From NCBI GenBank assembly GCA_963575745.1, contig CAUYUJ010000958.1, forward strand, positions 77,501 to 141,500: 64,000 nucleotides of DNA, read 5' to 3'. Source of the DNA: Prorocentrum cordatum (taxonomy: Eukaryota; Sar; Dinophyceae; Prorocentrales; Prorocentraceae). The translations under genes and the position numbers were made by a program. Each line of letters begins with the position of its first letter. The first letter of the stretch is position 1. The notes under the pieces are model-generated. The model was not told the origin of the DNA, did no database searches, and worked only from the letters and a program-made list of their open reading frames with translations. Below, in pieces: positions 51,541-62,480 of the stretch.

Positions 51541-52440
51541 CCCGTCCCCGTCCAGGTCCAGGGGAGGGGGTAGGGGGAGGGGCCAGCCCCTCCCCGAAGG
51601 GGAAGAGAGGCTTTTGGAAGAGGGAAAACAAATATCGTTAGACCACCTACATCCAGAGGGCTTGTGAGATTAAGCAGCATCTTTTTGCAGGACTGGGCCC
51701 ACTTTCGAAGACCATCTGCAGGCGATTGAACGTCCGTCCCTGCTCCTGCTACTCCCCCTGTCCCCCGGGTCCTTGACTCCGCCTCTTGCTTAGGCCCCGC
51801 TCCCTGATCTTGTCTCTGTCCCTGCCCCCCTCCCTCTTCCTCCCCTCTCCCCTGCCCTCCCCATCCCCCATGGGCTTGGTGGTGCTCGACACGCTGCACG
51901 TCACCCTGCGCGGGTCTCTTGTAATTCCCTTCCTCTTCCCCCCTCCCGCCTCCCCCGCTGGCTTCCCCTTCCTTCACCTTCCCTGTTTCTCCCGCGTCTC
52001 CTCCCGCTCCGTTTTTTCAGTATTTTATTTCCATTACTTTCTTATCTCCTATTCTCTGTCTATTTTTCTTGTTGCCGTCATCGTGTTCGCTCTCGCTCTC
52101 GCGCTCTCTGTCCCCACCCCTCCTCCCTGGCTCTCTCTCGCTCTCTCCAGCCTGCGCCCGAGTCCCTCGAGGGCAGAGCGCGGCCACAGGTGCAGACCCC
52201 CGAGTGGTCCTTCACAACATCCGCATGGGTGGGCTGGACACGCCCCATCCGGGGCGCAACTAGTCTGCACCACCACCCCTCCATATCTCAGGAGGGAAAG
52301 AAACACACAGACACAATTAATCGTCGATGCCCCAGAAAATATGGGAAAATTTGGGAAGTGGGGGGGAAGACAGAAACCCAGAGAATATGGGAAAATATGG
52401 GGAATCTTTTTATTTGTGTGTATTTATTTGTGTGTCCTGG
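51541..52440. other. Pyrimidine-rich, no gene
   Basis: C/T-rich low-complexity DNA (51770-52150). Frames here are compositional. Confidence 0.5.
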
Positions 52441-52442
52441 GG

Positions 52443-52979
52443 CCCCTTCAATATCGCGCAGTCATGTCATGCGTCGCCGCTCAGGCTGCGTTCTGGGCGG
52501 TGACGACTCGGCGGCCTTTTGCTTCAGCGAGCCGACGTGCCCGACTGTGGAGGGCGGCAGCCGCCTCGTGCCGTGCTTCGCGCCCTCTACATCGGAAACC
52601 ACCCCTGCGTTGCGTCTTCAACTCGTCCGTCACGGGAGCTGCATTCTTCGAGTTCCCGTTCTTGACGATCTGGTTCTTCCCGATGCACCGGCGCACGGTT
52701 TTCCCAGTCGTCCATCTGATGTACATGCAGATTTTCCAGTGCATGGGCTCCAGGCACTCCATGCCGATCTTTGCGATGTCCGCGTTGATCTCCGTTCTTT
52801 TCGCGGCGGACTCCTACGCCCCCCTGTCGGCCAGGATGACTCTCATCATCTTCGCGGCGTTCTTCATGCAGACCTTCAGGATAACCGTGGTCACCTACCT
52901 GGAGCCCTGCGGGACCTTCGTGCTGTCCTCCATGCCGAAGCCCCACCACCCGCCGAGCGAGGACGCCACCAGGCTGTAA
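52443..52979 (+). CDS. Hypothetical hydrophobic protein fragment
   Basis: The frame continues from upstream low-complexity DNA, but from ~52610 to the stop (TAA, 52977-52979) it is rich in Phe/Ile/Met (FEFPFLTIWFFPM, LMYMQIFQCM, MTLIIFAAFFMQTF) and could form two or three membrane segments. The opposite strand is also largely open, with a Lys/Arg-rich product. I cannot tell which strand, if either, is coding, and I do not recognise a family. Confidence 0.25.
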   Translation, partial: PLQYRAVMSCVAAQAAFWAVTTRRPFASASRRARLWRAAAASCRASRPLHRKPPLRCVFNSSVTGAAFFEFPFLTIWFFPMHRRTVFPVVHLMYMQIFQCMGSRHSMPIFAMSALISVLFAADSYAPLSARMTLIIFAAFFMQTFRITVVTYLEPCGTFVLSSMPKPHHPPSEDATRL

Positions 52980-53429
52980 CTGCTGCCAGACTCCATGTGC
53001 CAGAGTATCACGGCCCTGCGGACGGGCCTCCGCCGACTGCCACTGAAACCGACCATGGCCGCCACGCCCAAGCTGCGCCCAGCCCCCATGTCGTAGTTCA
53101 TGGTGGCCCTTCCCCGAAGAGTCCGCCGACTACCGTTTGCGCCAGCCAAGGGGGCCGCCAGGTCCACGCTGCAGCCAGACCTCCCGCTGCGGACTCCACC
53201 GTAGCCGTTCACAAGCTCGTACAGCTGCTCTGGATGCTGGCCCCTTGGAGTGTGGTTTTTCGGGGGGGGGGGGAACGCGAACGCGGGCCCATTCGGACGA
53301 TGTTCAGGATCTGCTTCCAGAAGCTCCCCGAATGTCGCCCAAAACCTGGTGAAAACGAGCGGAGGCGATCTGCTGCAAAAGTGTTGCTTTGTCAGTCTCA
53401 GACGATGTCGAGCTCTGAGTCTTGCCAGC

Positions 53430-54440
53430 CTAGACCATGTCCCAAAAATCAAGGTCCTTGAGTCTTTGAACCGTCAATCGGCGCCGCAGCTCCGCGCTGC
53501 CGTCGTCCTCCGTCTTCAAGGTTAGCACAGGCCTAGATGGTTGAAAACGCTGTGGGTCTAGTCGTAGTCGCCGATGCTCCGCTAGTGATCTAGGTTTCCA
53601 TGCCTTCTGCTTCACGATCAGCTTTCTAAATTTCCGTTGATACGCCACCTCCTGTCGTCGGTCCTCCTCCATCATCCACCTTGGGTCCCTTTCTTGCTCC
53701 TCCCGTCCTCTAGCTAGTAGCACCTCGGTCCCCGATGCTGCCAAGATCGGGGCTTCGTCGGTTCCGTCCGTAGTCATTGCGCCACAGTCTAATAGCGGCA
53801 TATCTACACAGTTAGTGTGCGATCAAGCTGGTGGGCTTGCCAGTCGGGGTAGCTTCCGGGCCGGGAGTCCCTCCTCTGGTACTGGACCTGGAGCACCGCG
53901 ATCAGGACCTTATCTAGTACATCGCTTGGAAGTTGTCGGATGACGGGGGCCACCCACGGGTACACGAGAGTTCGGATACCTAGGAGCCGGAGTCGGAACA
54001 CTTGCTGGGGTTTCTTAGGTCGAGTTGCGAGTCGCATCATTCGAACAGCTTTCAGGAGTCGGATCGCAGTCGTCCGTCGGTGGTTGCTGCTGCTGCTGCT
54101 CTTCCTCAGTGCCTGGATGCTCCCAGGCTGGATGCTCTTGCTGCTCCTCTTTCGGACCTTCTGGAGGTGTCGGTCCCTTGGAAGTGTCCTCGAAATAGCG
54201 TTCCTGGAGATTGTCAATACCAACTGTAGTAGACCGGAGCTCGAACTCAACTGGTCGCCAGGCCTTTTTTCCAAAGTAGCTTCCCGAAGATGTTCTGGGG
54301 ACGCCGTGATTCGACTTCCTGTAAGAGCAACCCAGTAGTTTCCAGGGATCGGACCCACGCGGATCCCTGGACGTCATCGGTACGACGACTGTTTTCCAGC
54401 GATAGCCCCCTTCATATTTCTCCATCGTGCTACTATGTCC
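53430..54440 (-). pseudogene. Minus-strand copia element: linker and start of RT
   Basis: Read on the minus strand: YRWKTVVVP, WKLLGCSYRKSNHGVPRTSS and a Gln/Glu/Pro-rich linker (EEEQQQQQPPTD, ~54100). A later frame has AYQRKFRKLIVKQKAWKPRS (~53612-53671) and PSRPVLTLKTEDDGSAELRR RLTVQ, equivalent to the copia RT entry 'R.VLT.K...DG..KAR.V..G'. The RT stops being readable at ~53430, so the 3' half of the element is missing. Confidence 0.55.
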
Positions 54441-54477
54441 TCGGCCTGAAAGACTCGATGCGCCCGGGGTCGTGCGT

Positions 54478-55125
54478 CTAGAGCCACACGAGCAGCTCTT
54501 TTTTTCGTTGTGTGCCAAACAACACGGCGGGCCAGTGCCCGCTATACAGGGTGCGCGTCGCCACAAAGTCGTGAAGCACGCAGCTGTTGGCGACCACGTC
54601 AGGATTCTCCTGAAGCAAGTCCTTGGGAACCTTTGGATTTCGACCGAAAACGATCTGGCTGGGAGATACACCGTTGACATTCAACATCTAATTCTTTGCT
54701 TCCTGGAGCTGGGCAACGCACTCGAGCCACTCTTCCTAATCTTGAGGTTGCAGCTCCTGGATCATCACTTGGAACACTTGCTCAAACCACGTCCCGTGCA
54801 CCTCTGCCTTCCCGTTCTGCTCCTTTGCTGTCCCTGCTGTGTCCACGACGATCGTTCTATCCTTGTCCATCGCATTTGGAACAGCGGACACAGTCGCACT
54901 GCCAGCATCTACCTTCAGCCAGTTGGGCCTCATTTAGGGTCGTGTCCAGTTTTCACGATACGTACGCAGCACCACATGCGAAGACTCGGTTTCCCCGTCC
55001 CCGAACGGGGCCATCACATGGAGAGAGGATGGGTCACCGACAATGTTGAGGCATTTCCGTCGTTCTTCTGGAATGTAGTAGGGGACCTCCGTAACGTCCA
55101 TGCACAGTTCCGTTTGTCCTGGCAT
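54478..55125 (-). pseudogene. Minus-strand copia element: integrase core
   Basis: Minus strand: CMDVTEVPYYIPEERRKCLN (~55040-55101; first catalytic Asp) and PSSLHVMAPFGDGETESSHV. Another frame has NWLKVDAGSATVS (~54895-54930; second Asp) and AKEQNGKAEVHGTWFEQVFQ (~54760-54820; catalytic Glu of NGKAE). A third has VNGVSPSQIVFGRNPKVPKD (54619-54678). All three acidic residues are present but lie in different frames. The zinc-finger half lies 4 kb away at ~59.3 kb, showing that the integrase gene was interrupted. Confidence 0.65.
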
Positions 55126-55469
55126 TTGATTGGGTCGGGCACGGGCTTACGGGGCTGACAGAGTCGAGCACGGGGGGGGAACTTGACCCTCGGTGCGGCC
55201 ATTTTGGCTCAAGCGCGCAACGCGTGTCCCGGGGGGGCGTCTAGCCCGTGAAATTTAGTTCTCGGCCTGTGTGCCTTGGTCCTGCGGGCCTCTTTGTGGC
55301 CGTGGGAGCAAGACAGCGAGAGCTGGGGATGTCTTTCAATGGGCGGGCCAGTCAGGGGTGCGGCGCATGGAAGCTTGGAGGCAGGTCGGCAGCTGGAGCC
55401 AGACGCGACCTGCCAGCATGGCGCGGACCCTCCTTTGGAAACTGGAAATGCTCCGTGACGGAGGACGCG

Positions 55470-57360
55470 CGTGTCGGGGAGTCGCCTCAAAAGAAGCAGA
55501 GGGCGCCTGCGTGGGGCCATCCCGAGGCCGCGCCGACCGCCGTGCTCCGGGTCGGCACCCATTGGTCCGCGCGGCAGCGGCCGCTCGGGCAACTCGGGCG
55601 CTGGGGTCCCCTTGCGCCAGGCAGCGCCGCGGGATCGGGCGCAGCCTTCGCCAGCAGCCAGCCAGCAGGCCCAGCCCCGCGCGCGCGGCCCCCAGCCGCT
55701 GGGCGCCGACTCGCCCGCGACTGGCTCTGAGCGCGCGGCCCGTGGCCGCCAGCTGCTGGCGCGTTGGCAAGGGCGGGGGCCGTCTGACGCTCGGCGCAAG
55801 GCCCATGGCGCGCCGGTGGGCTGACGCCAGGAACCAGGGGATCGTGAAGGCCGTGGCGCTCTGGAGTAGGCTCCTGGACGAGGAGAAAAGCCACGCGTTC
55901 TGCCTGCTCGGGAAGCTCGGAGCTGACAAAGGCCCCGCGCACTTGGAGACAATGCTTCGTAGGTGGGCCCACCGCGCGCTTCTGATACACGCGCGCAACG
56001 CGGGCGAACTCTTGATTTGGTCCAGGGGGCATTGCGTTCCTGACAGCGTGGCGCCCGAGGGTGCGGCCATCCTGAATCTCGCGAGCCACATGCAGCACCC
56101 GCGGGGGGCAGGCGCTGCGCCGACCGTGCCGAGGTCAAGACTGGCATCGGTCGCGTTCTACGCCGCCATCGCGAATCTGGAGACAGCGTGCCCAGTGGAC
56201 CACGTCGCAGTGACCGCCGCGGCGGCAGCGCGCAGGCGCGACCGCCGCTCCAAGAAGAAGAAATCCAACAGGGTGTATACCGTCGGCGAGGCGCGGCGAC
56301 TACGAGGCAGCCATCAACGCCAGTGAGGACCTCCTTGTCCAGGTCACGCTTCGCAGCGAACTGCCTCAATTATTTGGCGCGCTCAGGAACGATGATTCTA
56401 TCTGGGGCCAGCTAGCGCGGTGGACGACCGCTGGGGGGGTCCCCGCCGCGGGATTCCTGTACGGGTATTGCGGCAAAACCAAGGCCACCGAGGCCACGAG
56501 TTGCCGCGTCGAGTCGCCCATGCCGTGGGCGGTGCCCGCCAGGGGAGCGTCGGCGACCCCTTCGGGGTGGGCCGGGCGGTGCCGCGACGCCCTGCAGAAG
56601 CTCGGACTCGCTGATGCAGAGTATGCGGTGCCATCCCCGTGGGCGGCCCCGGCAGGCGAGATGCCGCCTGGCGCAGCGTCGGCAGACGAATGGCTCGCGC
56701 AGATCCGCTACGCCTTGCGCGAGGCGGGGCATTCGCGCGAGGCGGCGGCGACCGTCGCCCTGCGCGCGGTAACGCGGGCGGTGCTCACGTGGGCGGGCGC
56801 CAGCGGCCGCGTCGGCGAGCCAGGGTCGCCATTCTGGGACACCGCCGCAGCAGGGGGGTCGCCGCGCTCGTCAGGGCTTACAAAGCATCGGAGCTCTCAG
56901 TCCCCGGGCTGGAGCCGTCGCAGAGAACCAGTTCCTCCCGGACGCGGCGCCGGGGCTGCAGTGGGTGGCATTACTTGCGGCGGCAGGCCCGCAGCGGGTG
57001 CCCGCGGTGCCCGCCGTGCAGGGGCGCCCTCCAGCGCCGCGGCCAGCGCCGCGGCCGCCGCCGGGGCCCGGTCCGGACCCGCGCGGGTACATCGCGGCCA
57101 CGGGCGGCAACGGCGAGCGGAGGGCTTGCGTCCACATCGCCGCCCTTGTCGATGAGGGCCGCGCGGGGCCGAACAAGGTCGCCGTCAAGTGCGCGCGCGG
57201 GGTGGTCGCCAACCTGCGCGACGTCCGCCCGCGCAGCGCCGCGTGGGGCGATGGCGCCATGCTTCGGGCGCGAGGCTATGCGAGGTTTGCATATCGCGCG
57301 CGCGGCGGGCGACCCACTCAGGCGGCCGGGCGCGCGCGCGAGGAGGGGGGCGTAAACGGC
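55470..57360 (+). pseudogene. Second tyrosine-recombinase-like relic
   Basis: Frame 1 (55271-56326) carries the core-binding-like half: MLRRWAHRALLIHARNAGEL (~55951-56010), LNLASHMQHPRGAGAAPTVP and RLASVAFYAAIANLETACPV. A second frame (56334-56860) has LRSELPQLFGALRNDDSIWG, FLYGYCGKTKAT (a box-like G..K.K segment), LGLADAEYAVPSPWAAPAGE and VLTWAGASG. A third has ENQFLPDAAPGLQW (~56930) and ACVHIAALVDEGRAGPNKVA (57124-57183). The order matches another dinoflagellate YR-type ORF family, but catalytic residues cannot be assigned with confidence. It follows a spliced-leader relic by ~250 bp. Confidence 0.45.
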
Positions 57361-57912
57361 CAGCCAGGCCGCGAGGGGGCAACTTCTGGGTTGCCGTCCC
57401 CGGCGAAGAAAAAAACGACCCACAATGGCTCAAGTCCCCCCCCCATTCAGGGTAGGAGATTGCGCGACTCTGCAAGCAATCGTAGGCTAGCCGTGCCAGG
57501 CTGGCGCCAGTGCGCGCAGTGCCACCCCGCTCGCGCCTCTGCGGGGCTCTTCCCTGCCCCGCCCGCTCGCGAGCGAGGGTGGGGGCGCCTTGCGGGGCTT
57601 TGGCAGCGGCGGCGGGCGGCTCTGGGTGGGCTGGCGCCGCGCCGCGGGACGGCCGCGCAGCCGGCCCCAAGGCTGTGGCTCCACCGTCGCCGCCGCGGGC
57701 TTCTTCGGCATCCCCATCGAGAGGGCGCGGGCTCTGCAGGACAGCGCTGGGCTGGCGCGCCGGGGCGCCCCGTTGCGCGCGGAGCGCCGGGCGCGGCGGC
57801 GCACCGGCGCCCCCGCCGCTGGCAGCGAGGAGGTTCTTGGCGAAGGATAGAAACGGGAAAGGGAAACAAGATAATATGCAAATAGCAAAGGAGAGGCCCG
57901 GCGACGCAACCT
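57361..57912. other. GC-rich, no gene
   Basis: Frames on both strands, none with a motif. 57416-57440 (CCACAATGGCTCAAGTCCCC) resembles a deleted, inverted copy of the 58462-58500 segment. Confidence 0.4.
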
Positions 57913-59195
57913 ATGGGGTGGACCAGGCCTCCCCGTTGCCGCCTCGGCGAGACTGCGCCGCCCCTTGCTTCGGCAGTTTCAAATGCCCCCTGCCCGTCGT
58001 CCTCCGTCGTCGTGGGCCCCCCCCTCCGCTGGAACAGACCTAGAGCCAGCGCCCTGGTGACTCGTCGTGGGCCGCCGTGCACGGGGGACTGGGCATGGGC
58101 CTGTGCGCACCGCCTGCGCGGGCGCGGCTGGGCCGGCTCGTCACCGCCCCCTGCTCAGAGGCCTGCGGTGGGGCTCCAGGGGTCGAGGGCGCGGGTGTCT
58201 CCTGGGCTGGGAGGAGGTTGGCGCATGCGTTCCCCCCTCCCCTTCGCTGCAAGGACAAGGATGGGGTCGGGTGGGCAAGGGGTGGGGCTGGTGGGCAGAC
58301 TGCCCTCACTTCGGGGCTCACTCGCGCAGCTGGCTCAGAGGGCGCGCCTCGTGGGGGCTTCCCCCTTTCTTCTCCTCGCGGTCGTGCTTTGTCGGTTTCG
58401 CTTGTCCCGGCTTTGGGCTGGGTCGGGCGCGGGCTTGCGGGGCTGACAGAGTCGAGCACGGGGGGGGGACTTGACTCGGTGCGGCCATTGTGGGTCAAGC
58501 GCGCAACGCGTGCCCCCGGGGGGCCGGGGGGGGGTCTAGCCCGCGGAATTTAATTCTTCCTTTCTCCGTTCAATGCGAAAGGGAACCGGAAGATGGGTAG
58601 CTCGGGGACGCTTTGGCCCCCCAGGCGCCCGGCCGCAGCCGCGCGGCCTGAGCTCGCCCGCGGCCTGGCGCGTAGACGCGTCGCGCAGAGAAGAGTCCCG
58701 AGGGGGGGCGGACTGGGCCTCCCCTCTGCCGCTTCGGCGAGACTGTACCACCCCTTGTTTCGGCAGTCTCAAACACCCCCCGCCCGTCGTCCTCCGTCGT
58801 CGTGCCCCCCCCCCCCCCTCTGCTGCGATACGCCCAGGGCCAGCGCCCTGGTGACTCGCCGTGAGTCACCGTGCGCGGGGGTTGGGCATGGGCCTGCGCG
58901 CCTCGTCTGCGCGGGCGCGGCTGGGCTCGTTACCACCCCCTGCTGAAAAAGGCGCGGGGTGGGGCTCCAGGGGCGAGGGCGCGGGTGTGTGCTGGGCTGG
59001 GAGGAGGTCGGTGGGCGCTTGCGTTTCTCCCCCCGTCGCTGCAAGGGCAAGGATGGGATCGGGTGGGCAAGGGATGGGGCAGGTGGGCAAACTGCCCTCA
59101 CTTCGGGGCGCGCTCGCGCAGCTGGCTCAGCGTGCGCGCCTCGTGGGGGTTTCCCCCTTCCCTCCTCCTTTCGCGGTCGTACTCTGTCGGTGTCT
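57913..59195 (+). repeat. ~500-bp tandem duplication (57913-58437 and 58700-59195), period ~787 bp
   Basis: Shared blocks in order: GCCTCCCC.TGCCGC.TCGGCG, TTCGGCAGT.TCAAA, GCCCGTCGTCCTCCGTCGTC, AGCGCCCTGGTGACTCG, GGGCATGGGCCTG.GCGC, GTGGGGCTCCAGGGG.CGAGG, CAAGGATGGG.TCGGGTGGGC and CGTGGGGG.TTCCCCC. The copies are ~85-90% alike by eye. The spliced-leader-bearing repeat (58438-58560) sits between them. Confidence 0.75.
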
Positions 59196-59511
59196 GTAAG
59201 TGTGGTTGTAGAGTCGGAGGAGGGCTGTATTTCGCAATGCCGGGTTGTTTCCGAGACGCACATTCATCGCAATGGAAATTCGTTGCTTGTCGGAACGCGT
59301 CAGGGCTTGCATTCGCATGTCGCAGGTGCCGGATCATCTTCGCAACCGTCGCATGTCCCAAATTTACGTGTAACCTGTGAAAGGCCGCCTGGAAAGCTTG
59401 AGGTCGTCGTGGTACATCTCCTCCTGCTCCATCCTCGTCCTCGTCTCCGACCGCTCCGACCACCGCCTCCGTCTCGCCGTCCCAGATAATACATTCCATA
59501 GAATGTCCCAT
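59196..59511 (-). pseudogene. Minus-strand copia element: integrase HHCC zinc module
   Basis: Minus strand: RLHVNLGHATVAKMIRHLRH (~59319-59379), ATNFHCDECASRKQPGIAKY (~59233-59293). His-x-x-x-Gly-His...Cys-x-x-Cys is the pre-integrase zinc-binding module of copia elements, followed by the typical KQPGIAK. The coding match breaks ~40 codons after the Cys pair, exactly where the 57.9-59.2 kb duplicated block begins. The core is found at 54.5-55.1 kb. Confidence 0.7.
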
Positions 59512-59599
59512 GTAGTATCCTCCGAACCAGTTTGGTGGGGTAGACCTGGGTGTACTTGGGTACGGAGATGCCTAGCCCAGTCCTGGTAATGTACTGCCG

Positions 59600-60150
59600 C
59601 CCTCGGTCCTCGCATGAGCATGATTGCCGCAGCACGGGAGCTTGAGTTCACGCGCCACTTCAGGTGACGAGGAGAAGATCTTTCAGCGCTTACTCGGAAG
59701 ACTTCCTGAGATCGGGTGTCGGAGACCTGCCTGGCGTCCGCTCAGAATCCCCGTGCAAATCTTTGGGTTCAGCAGGAGTCGTTCCATAGGGCGTGGGTTG
59801 GAAGTAGATGCTGTCACAGGTATCTCGGAACGAAGGTGCCGACCCTTGGACATCCAACATTCAGCAGTGCGAGCGGACTCTCGCATACAGTTTTTTGCCT
59901 CCTGTGGCTCCCGGAGGTGTCTTCCCAAGTCAACCCGCTTCCAACTTGGAGTTGGGTTCTGGAGTCAGTCAGCTTTTCACACGGTGGCGCCATGATCACA
60001 GACGAGGGTTCCTCCAGCCTGAGTTTCTCCCACAAGTCCCGCATGTCCCTCGGGGACACGGGCGTCCCAGCCGTTGAGACCTTGTCGAACGACCCTGTAT
60101 TCTTCATGTCGTTCTGCGGTGCCTCGGGAGCTTTTCGATCGGCGTCACCC
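59600..60150 (-). pseudogene. Minus-strand copia element: methyltransferase-like segment
   Basis: Minus strand: DLWEKLRLEEPSSVIMAPPC (~59984-60043) has the 'LW..L....P..V...PPC' block of the methyltransferase-like domain seen in dinoflagellate copia elements. A second frame contains REPQEAKNCMRESARTAECW (~59841-59916). Only this block is clear, and the flanks are frameshifted. Confidence 0.4.
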
Positions 60151-60268
60151 CAACATACTTATACTATATGTGCGTCGCCCCCCCAGGGGCGACGCGCGCG
60201 CCGAGAAATCTCACAGTATATGCGCCTTGGCGGGTGCTTTCTGTCCACTCCGCTCGGGAAAGGATATA

Positions 60269-60900
60269 CTACAAGATGGGTATACCATGGGTTGGGGTCG
60301 GACGCGCGCCTCCAAGGAGAACATTTAGTACTAGTATGTCTTTGTGCATCCCATCCGAGGTGGCGAGAAAATCTCCATCACCCCCGGGACCTTGACGCTG
60401 CACGCGCCGACGTTCGCTGTGAGAATGGCCGTCCAGCTTCTCGATCCTCAGTTTCGCACCGTCGATCTCCCATGTGGAACTCAGCTGGTCATCAAACTCG
60501 CGGCCCATGAGGTCGACATCGAAGGGTCCACTTCCTTCTGCCTTTCAAACAAATGCAGTAATGCCGAGCCGTCCCAAGGGAAGCTTGCTCTCCGCCATGT
60601 CGAGTGTCGCCTGGAGCATCTTCACTACGGGTTTGCTGATCAGGACCCCAGCCTCGCCATCTATCACGCAGCATAAGATCTTTTCCTTCCTGCCTGCCAT
60701 GTGAAAAAACACCGGACTCAGCATGCTCTCTGGGACCCTCGAACCTTGGCCGTCGTAACTCTCGAGCCTGATGCTGGGCACGTCGACCTCCCACTCGGGC
60801 TGGGTGCCCGTCTCCTTCGAGTGACGGCGAGCGTCTCCGTGCCGAGGAGGTCCACGCCACATCTGGAGCCCAGGGCTCCACACCCTGGCGCGTCACACGC
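60269..60900 (-). pseudogene. Minus-strand copia element: protease-like region
   Basis: Minus strand: ILCCVIDGEAGVLISKPVVK (~60627-60686) then MLQATLDMAESKLPL and, in another frame, LSSTWEIDGAKLRIEKLDGH (~60421-60480). The G.A..LIS.P....L.A..D......L pattern corresponds to the C-terminal part of the retropepsin region in dinoflagellate copia polyproteins. No D-T-G could be read. Confidence 0.4.
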
Positions 60901-60999
60901 GCACCCTTCGGCCTCCCGATCCTCCTCGTCTGCCTCCTCGACCTTGTCCTGGTCTGCGTCCTGCTCACCTTCGCGGCGTTCTCGGGCCAGTCGTCGGCA

Positions 61000-61640
61000 T
61001 CGCTCCTCATGCGTCACCCTCGTGATCAGGGACGCCTTGCCATTCTGGGACCACGGCGCCAGACAGATGTCCACTTCCATCCACACGTCGTCCTCCACGC
61101 CGTCGATGTCCGGCGTGGTCCTGTCCACCATCAGCACCTGCACCGCGTGGTTCATGGACCCACCAGGCCTGCGGTTGCCACTCGAGCCATGCTGGTCTGA
61201 GTTCTGCTTGTGTTTCTCGGGACGGTTCCGACTGAAGTGGCCAACCTTTCGACATACGAAGCATCCGTTTTGGTCTGTGAGCCGCCTGAAATTCTATTTG
61301 GACGGCAGGACTGACCGCCTCCCGCGGCAAGCCTCGTCAGACTGGCTCCGATCCAGCGCCTCCAGCTCTTGTACTCCGTCGCCGCGTCGTTGCCTTTGTC
61401 AGACAGACACCTCCATTGTCCAGCACCACCACCTTGGGCCGCTCCTTCGGCCATCGTCCTCGCTGGAAGATTTGACTGGCTCAGGACCAATGCAAATCCC
61501 AAGCTGCACTATGGCTCCGCCAGGAGTCTGCACGCACTTGATCAGTTCCACCCCTGGGACTGTTCTCGCTCGCGCTCGCCCCGGGGCGCCAGACTCTGAA
61601 CAGTCTATCGAGGTTGATCTGAAAATGGCAGCAGGCTGAG
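61000..61640 (-). pseudogene. Minus-strand copia element: Gag C-terminus with broken zinc knuckle
   Basis: Minus strand: GAGQWRCLSDKGNDAATEYK and SWRRWIGASLTRL (~61340-61425) resemble Gag. At ~61215-61262 the frame reads CFVCRKVGHFSRNR, a CCHC knuckle whose last Cys is Arg (TGT to CGT). SMNHAVQVLMVDRTTPDIDG follows. Gag lies at the high-coordinate end, as expected for minus-strand transcription from ~61.7 kb. Confidence 0.6.
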
Positions 61641-62480
61641 GCAAGCAGCATGAACCTTCTCCGTCACTCGCTCACTGCATCAGGTAGTACACTGCGATTC
61701 ACACCTCCCCCTGAGAGTCCGCCGACTACCATTGGCGCCAGCCACGGGGGCCGCCAGGCCCACGGTGCAGCCAGACCACCCGCCGCGGTTCACTACGACT
61801 CCCCCCCAGCCGAGTGTTCGGCGACCGCTAACGGAGCCGCTCAGTGTTGCCACTAGCTTGACATTTCAGCCAGTCTCCGTGATGCCACCCATGCCGCAGT
61901 CCGTAGTGACTCTCCGTGAGCGTCCGCCGACTCCCAGGGACATCAGCTACGTGGGCCACGAGTTCATCCGCCGTGGTTCAGGTTGACTGCCGCCGGATGT
62001 CCGACGACCCCCACTGGCGCCCCCCAGTGTCGCCACCAGGCCAACTCTCCAGCCGGTTTCCGTCCTGTCGCCCTCGGGTGTTCGCGCGGGGAGGCCCCTT
62101 GCACACCCCCCCCGTTGGGCGGTGCCCCTTCCACTTGCCTGCGCCCCTTTTTGCCGCACGCTGCGCGAGCGCCTGGCAGCACACTTCGCAGAGCAGGCGC
62201 TGGGCCGCCGAGGGGGGCGTGTGCCCCAGGGCGGTGCCTTCTCTTCTCAAGGGCCCCGAGGCGCGCGTACCAACACGTGCTAAAGGCCGGAGTACTCTTG
62301 CAGTGTCGGGCGGGCGGGGTGTGCCACGCCCTGATCGCCACGGCCCGCCCGCTTTTCCAGTCGGGGCTTTCTTTTCGACCGCGCCAGCGGTGAGGCCAAC
62401 GCCGCTCCTGCCATTCACACACGGCGCTCCCCGCCAAAATGAGGACGGCCCAGGCGGCGCTAGTGCCCTCCGGGCCCAGA
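61640..62480. other. Putative 5' flank/terminal region of the minus-strand element, then unrecognised DNA
   Basis: 61719-62045 holds the ~92-bp repeats described above. 62046-62480 has GC-rich frames on both strands without motifs. Confidence 0.4.

Larger units (their letters stand above)
55142..58560 (+). repeat. ~120-bp direct repeats carrying spliced-leader relics (55142-55262, 58438-58560)
   Basis: Both copies contain GGGCTGACAGAGTCGAGCACG, a G-run, ACTTGAC...CTCGGTGCGGCCATT, CAAGCGCGCAACGCGTG and GTCTAGCCCG.G.AATTTA. The first has the exact spliced-leader core GCCATTTTGGCTCAAG at 55198-55213; the second has GCCATTGTGGGTCAAG at 58484-58499. They flank the recombinase relic in direct orientation. 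Confidence 0.7.
53022..62045. repeat. ~92-bp repeat family at both ends of the minus-strand copia element
   Basis: TCCGCCGACT.CC....GCGCCAGCCA.GGGGGCCGCCAGG.CCAC..TGCAGCCAGAC is present at 53118-53190 and 61719-61791 in the same orientation. More diverged units lie at ~53022-53110, ~61918-61985 and ~61995-62045. The two best copies bracket all minus-strand retroelement fragments, so they may be part of its terminal repeats. Confidence 0.5.
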
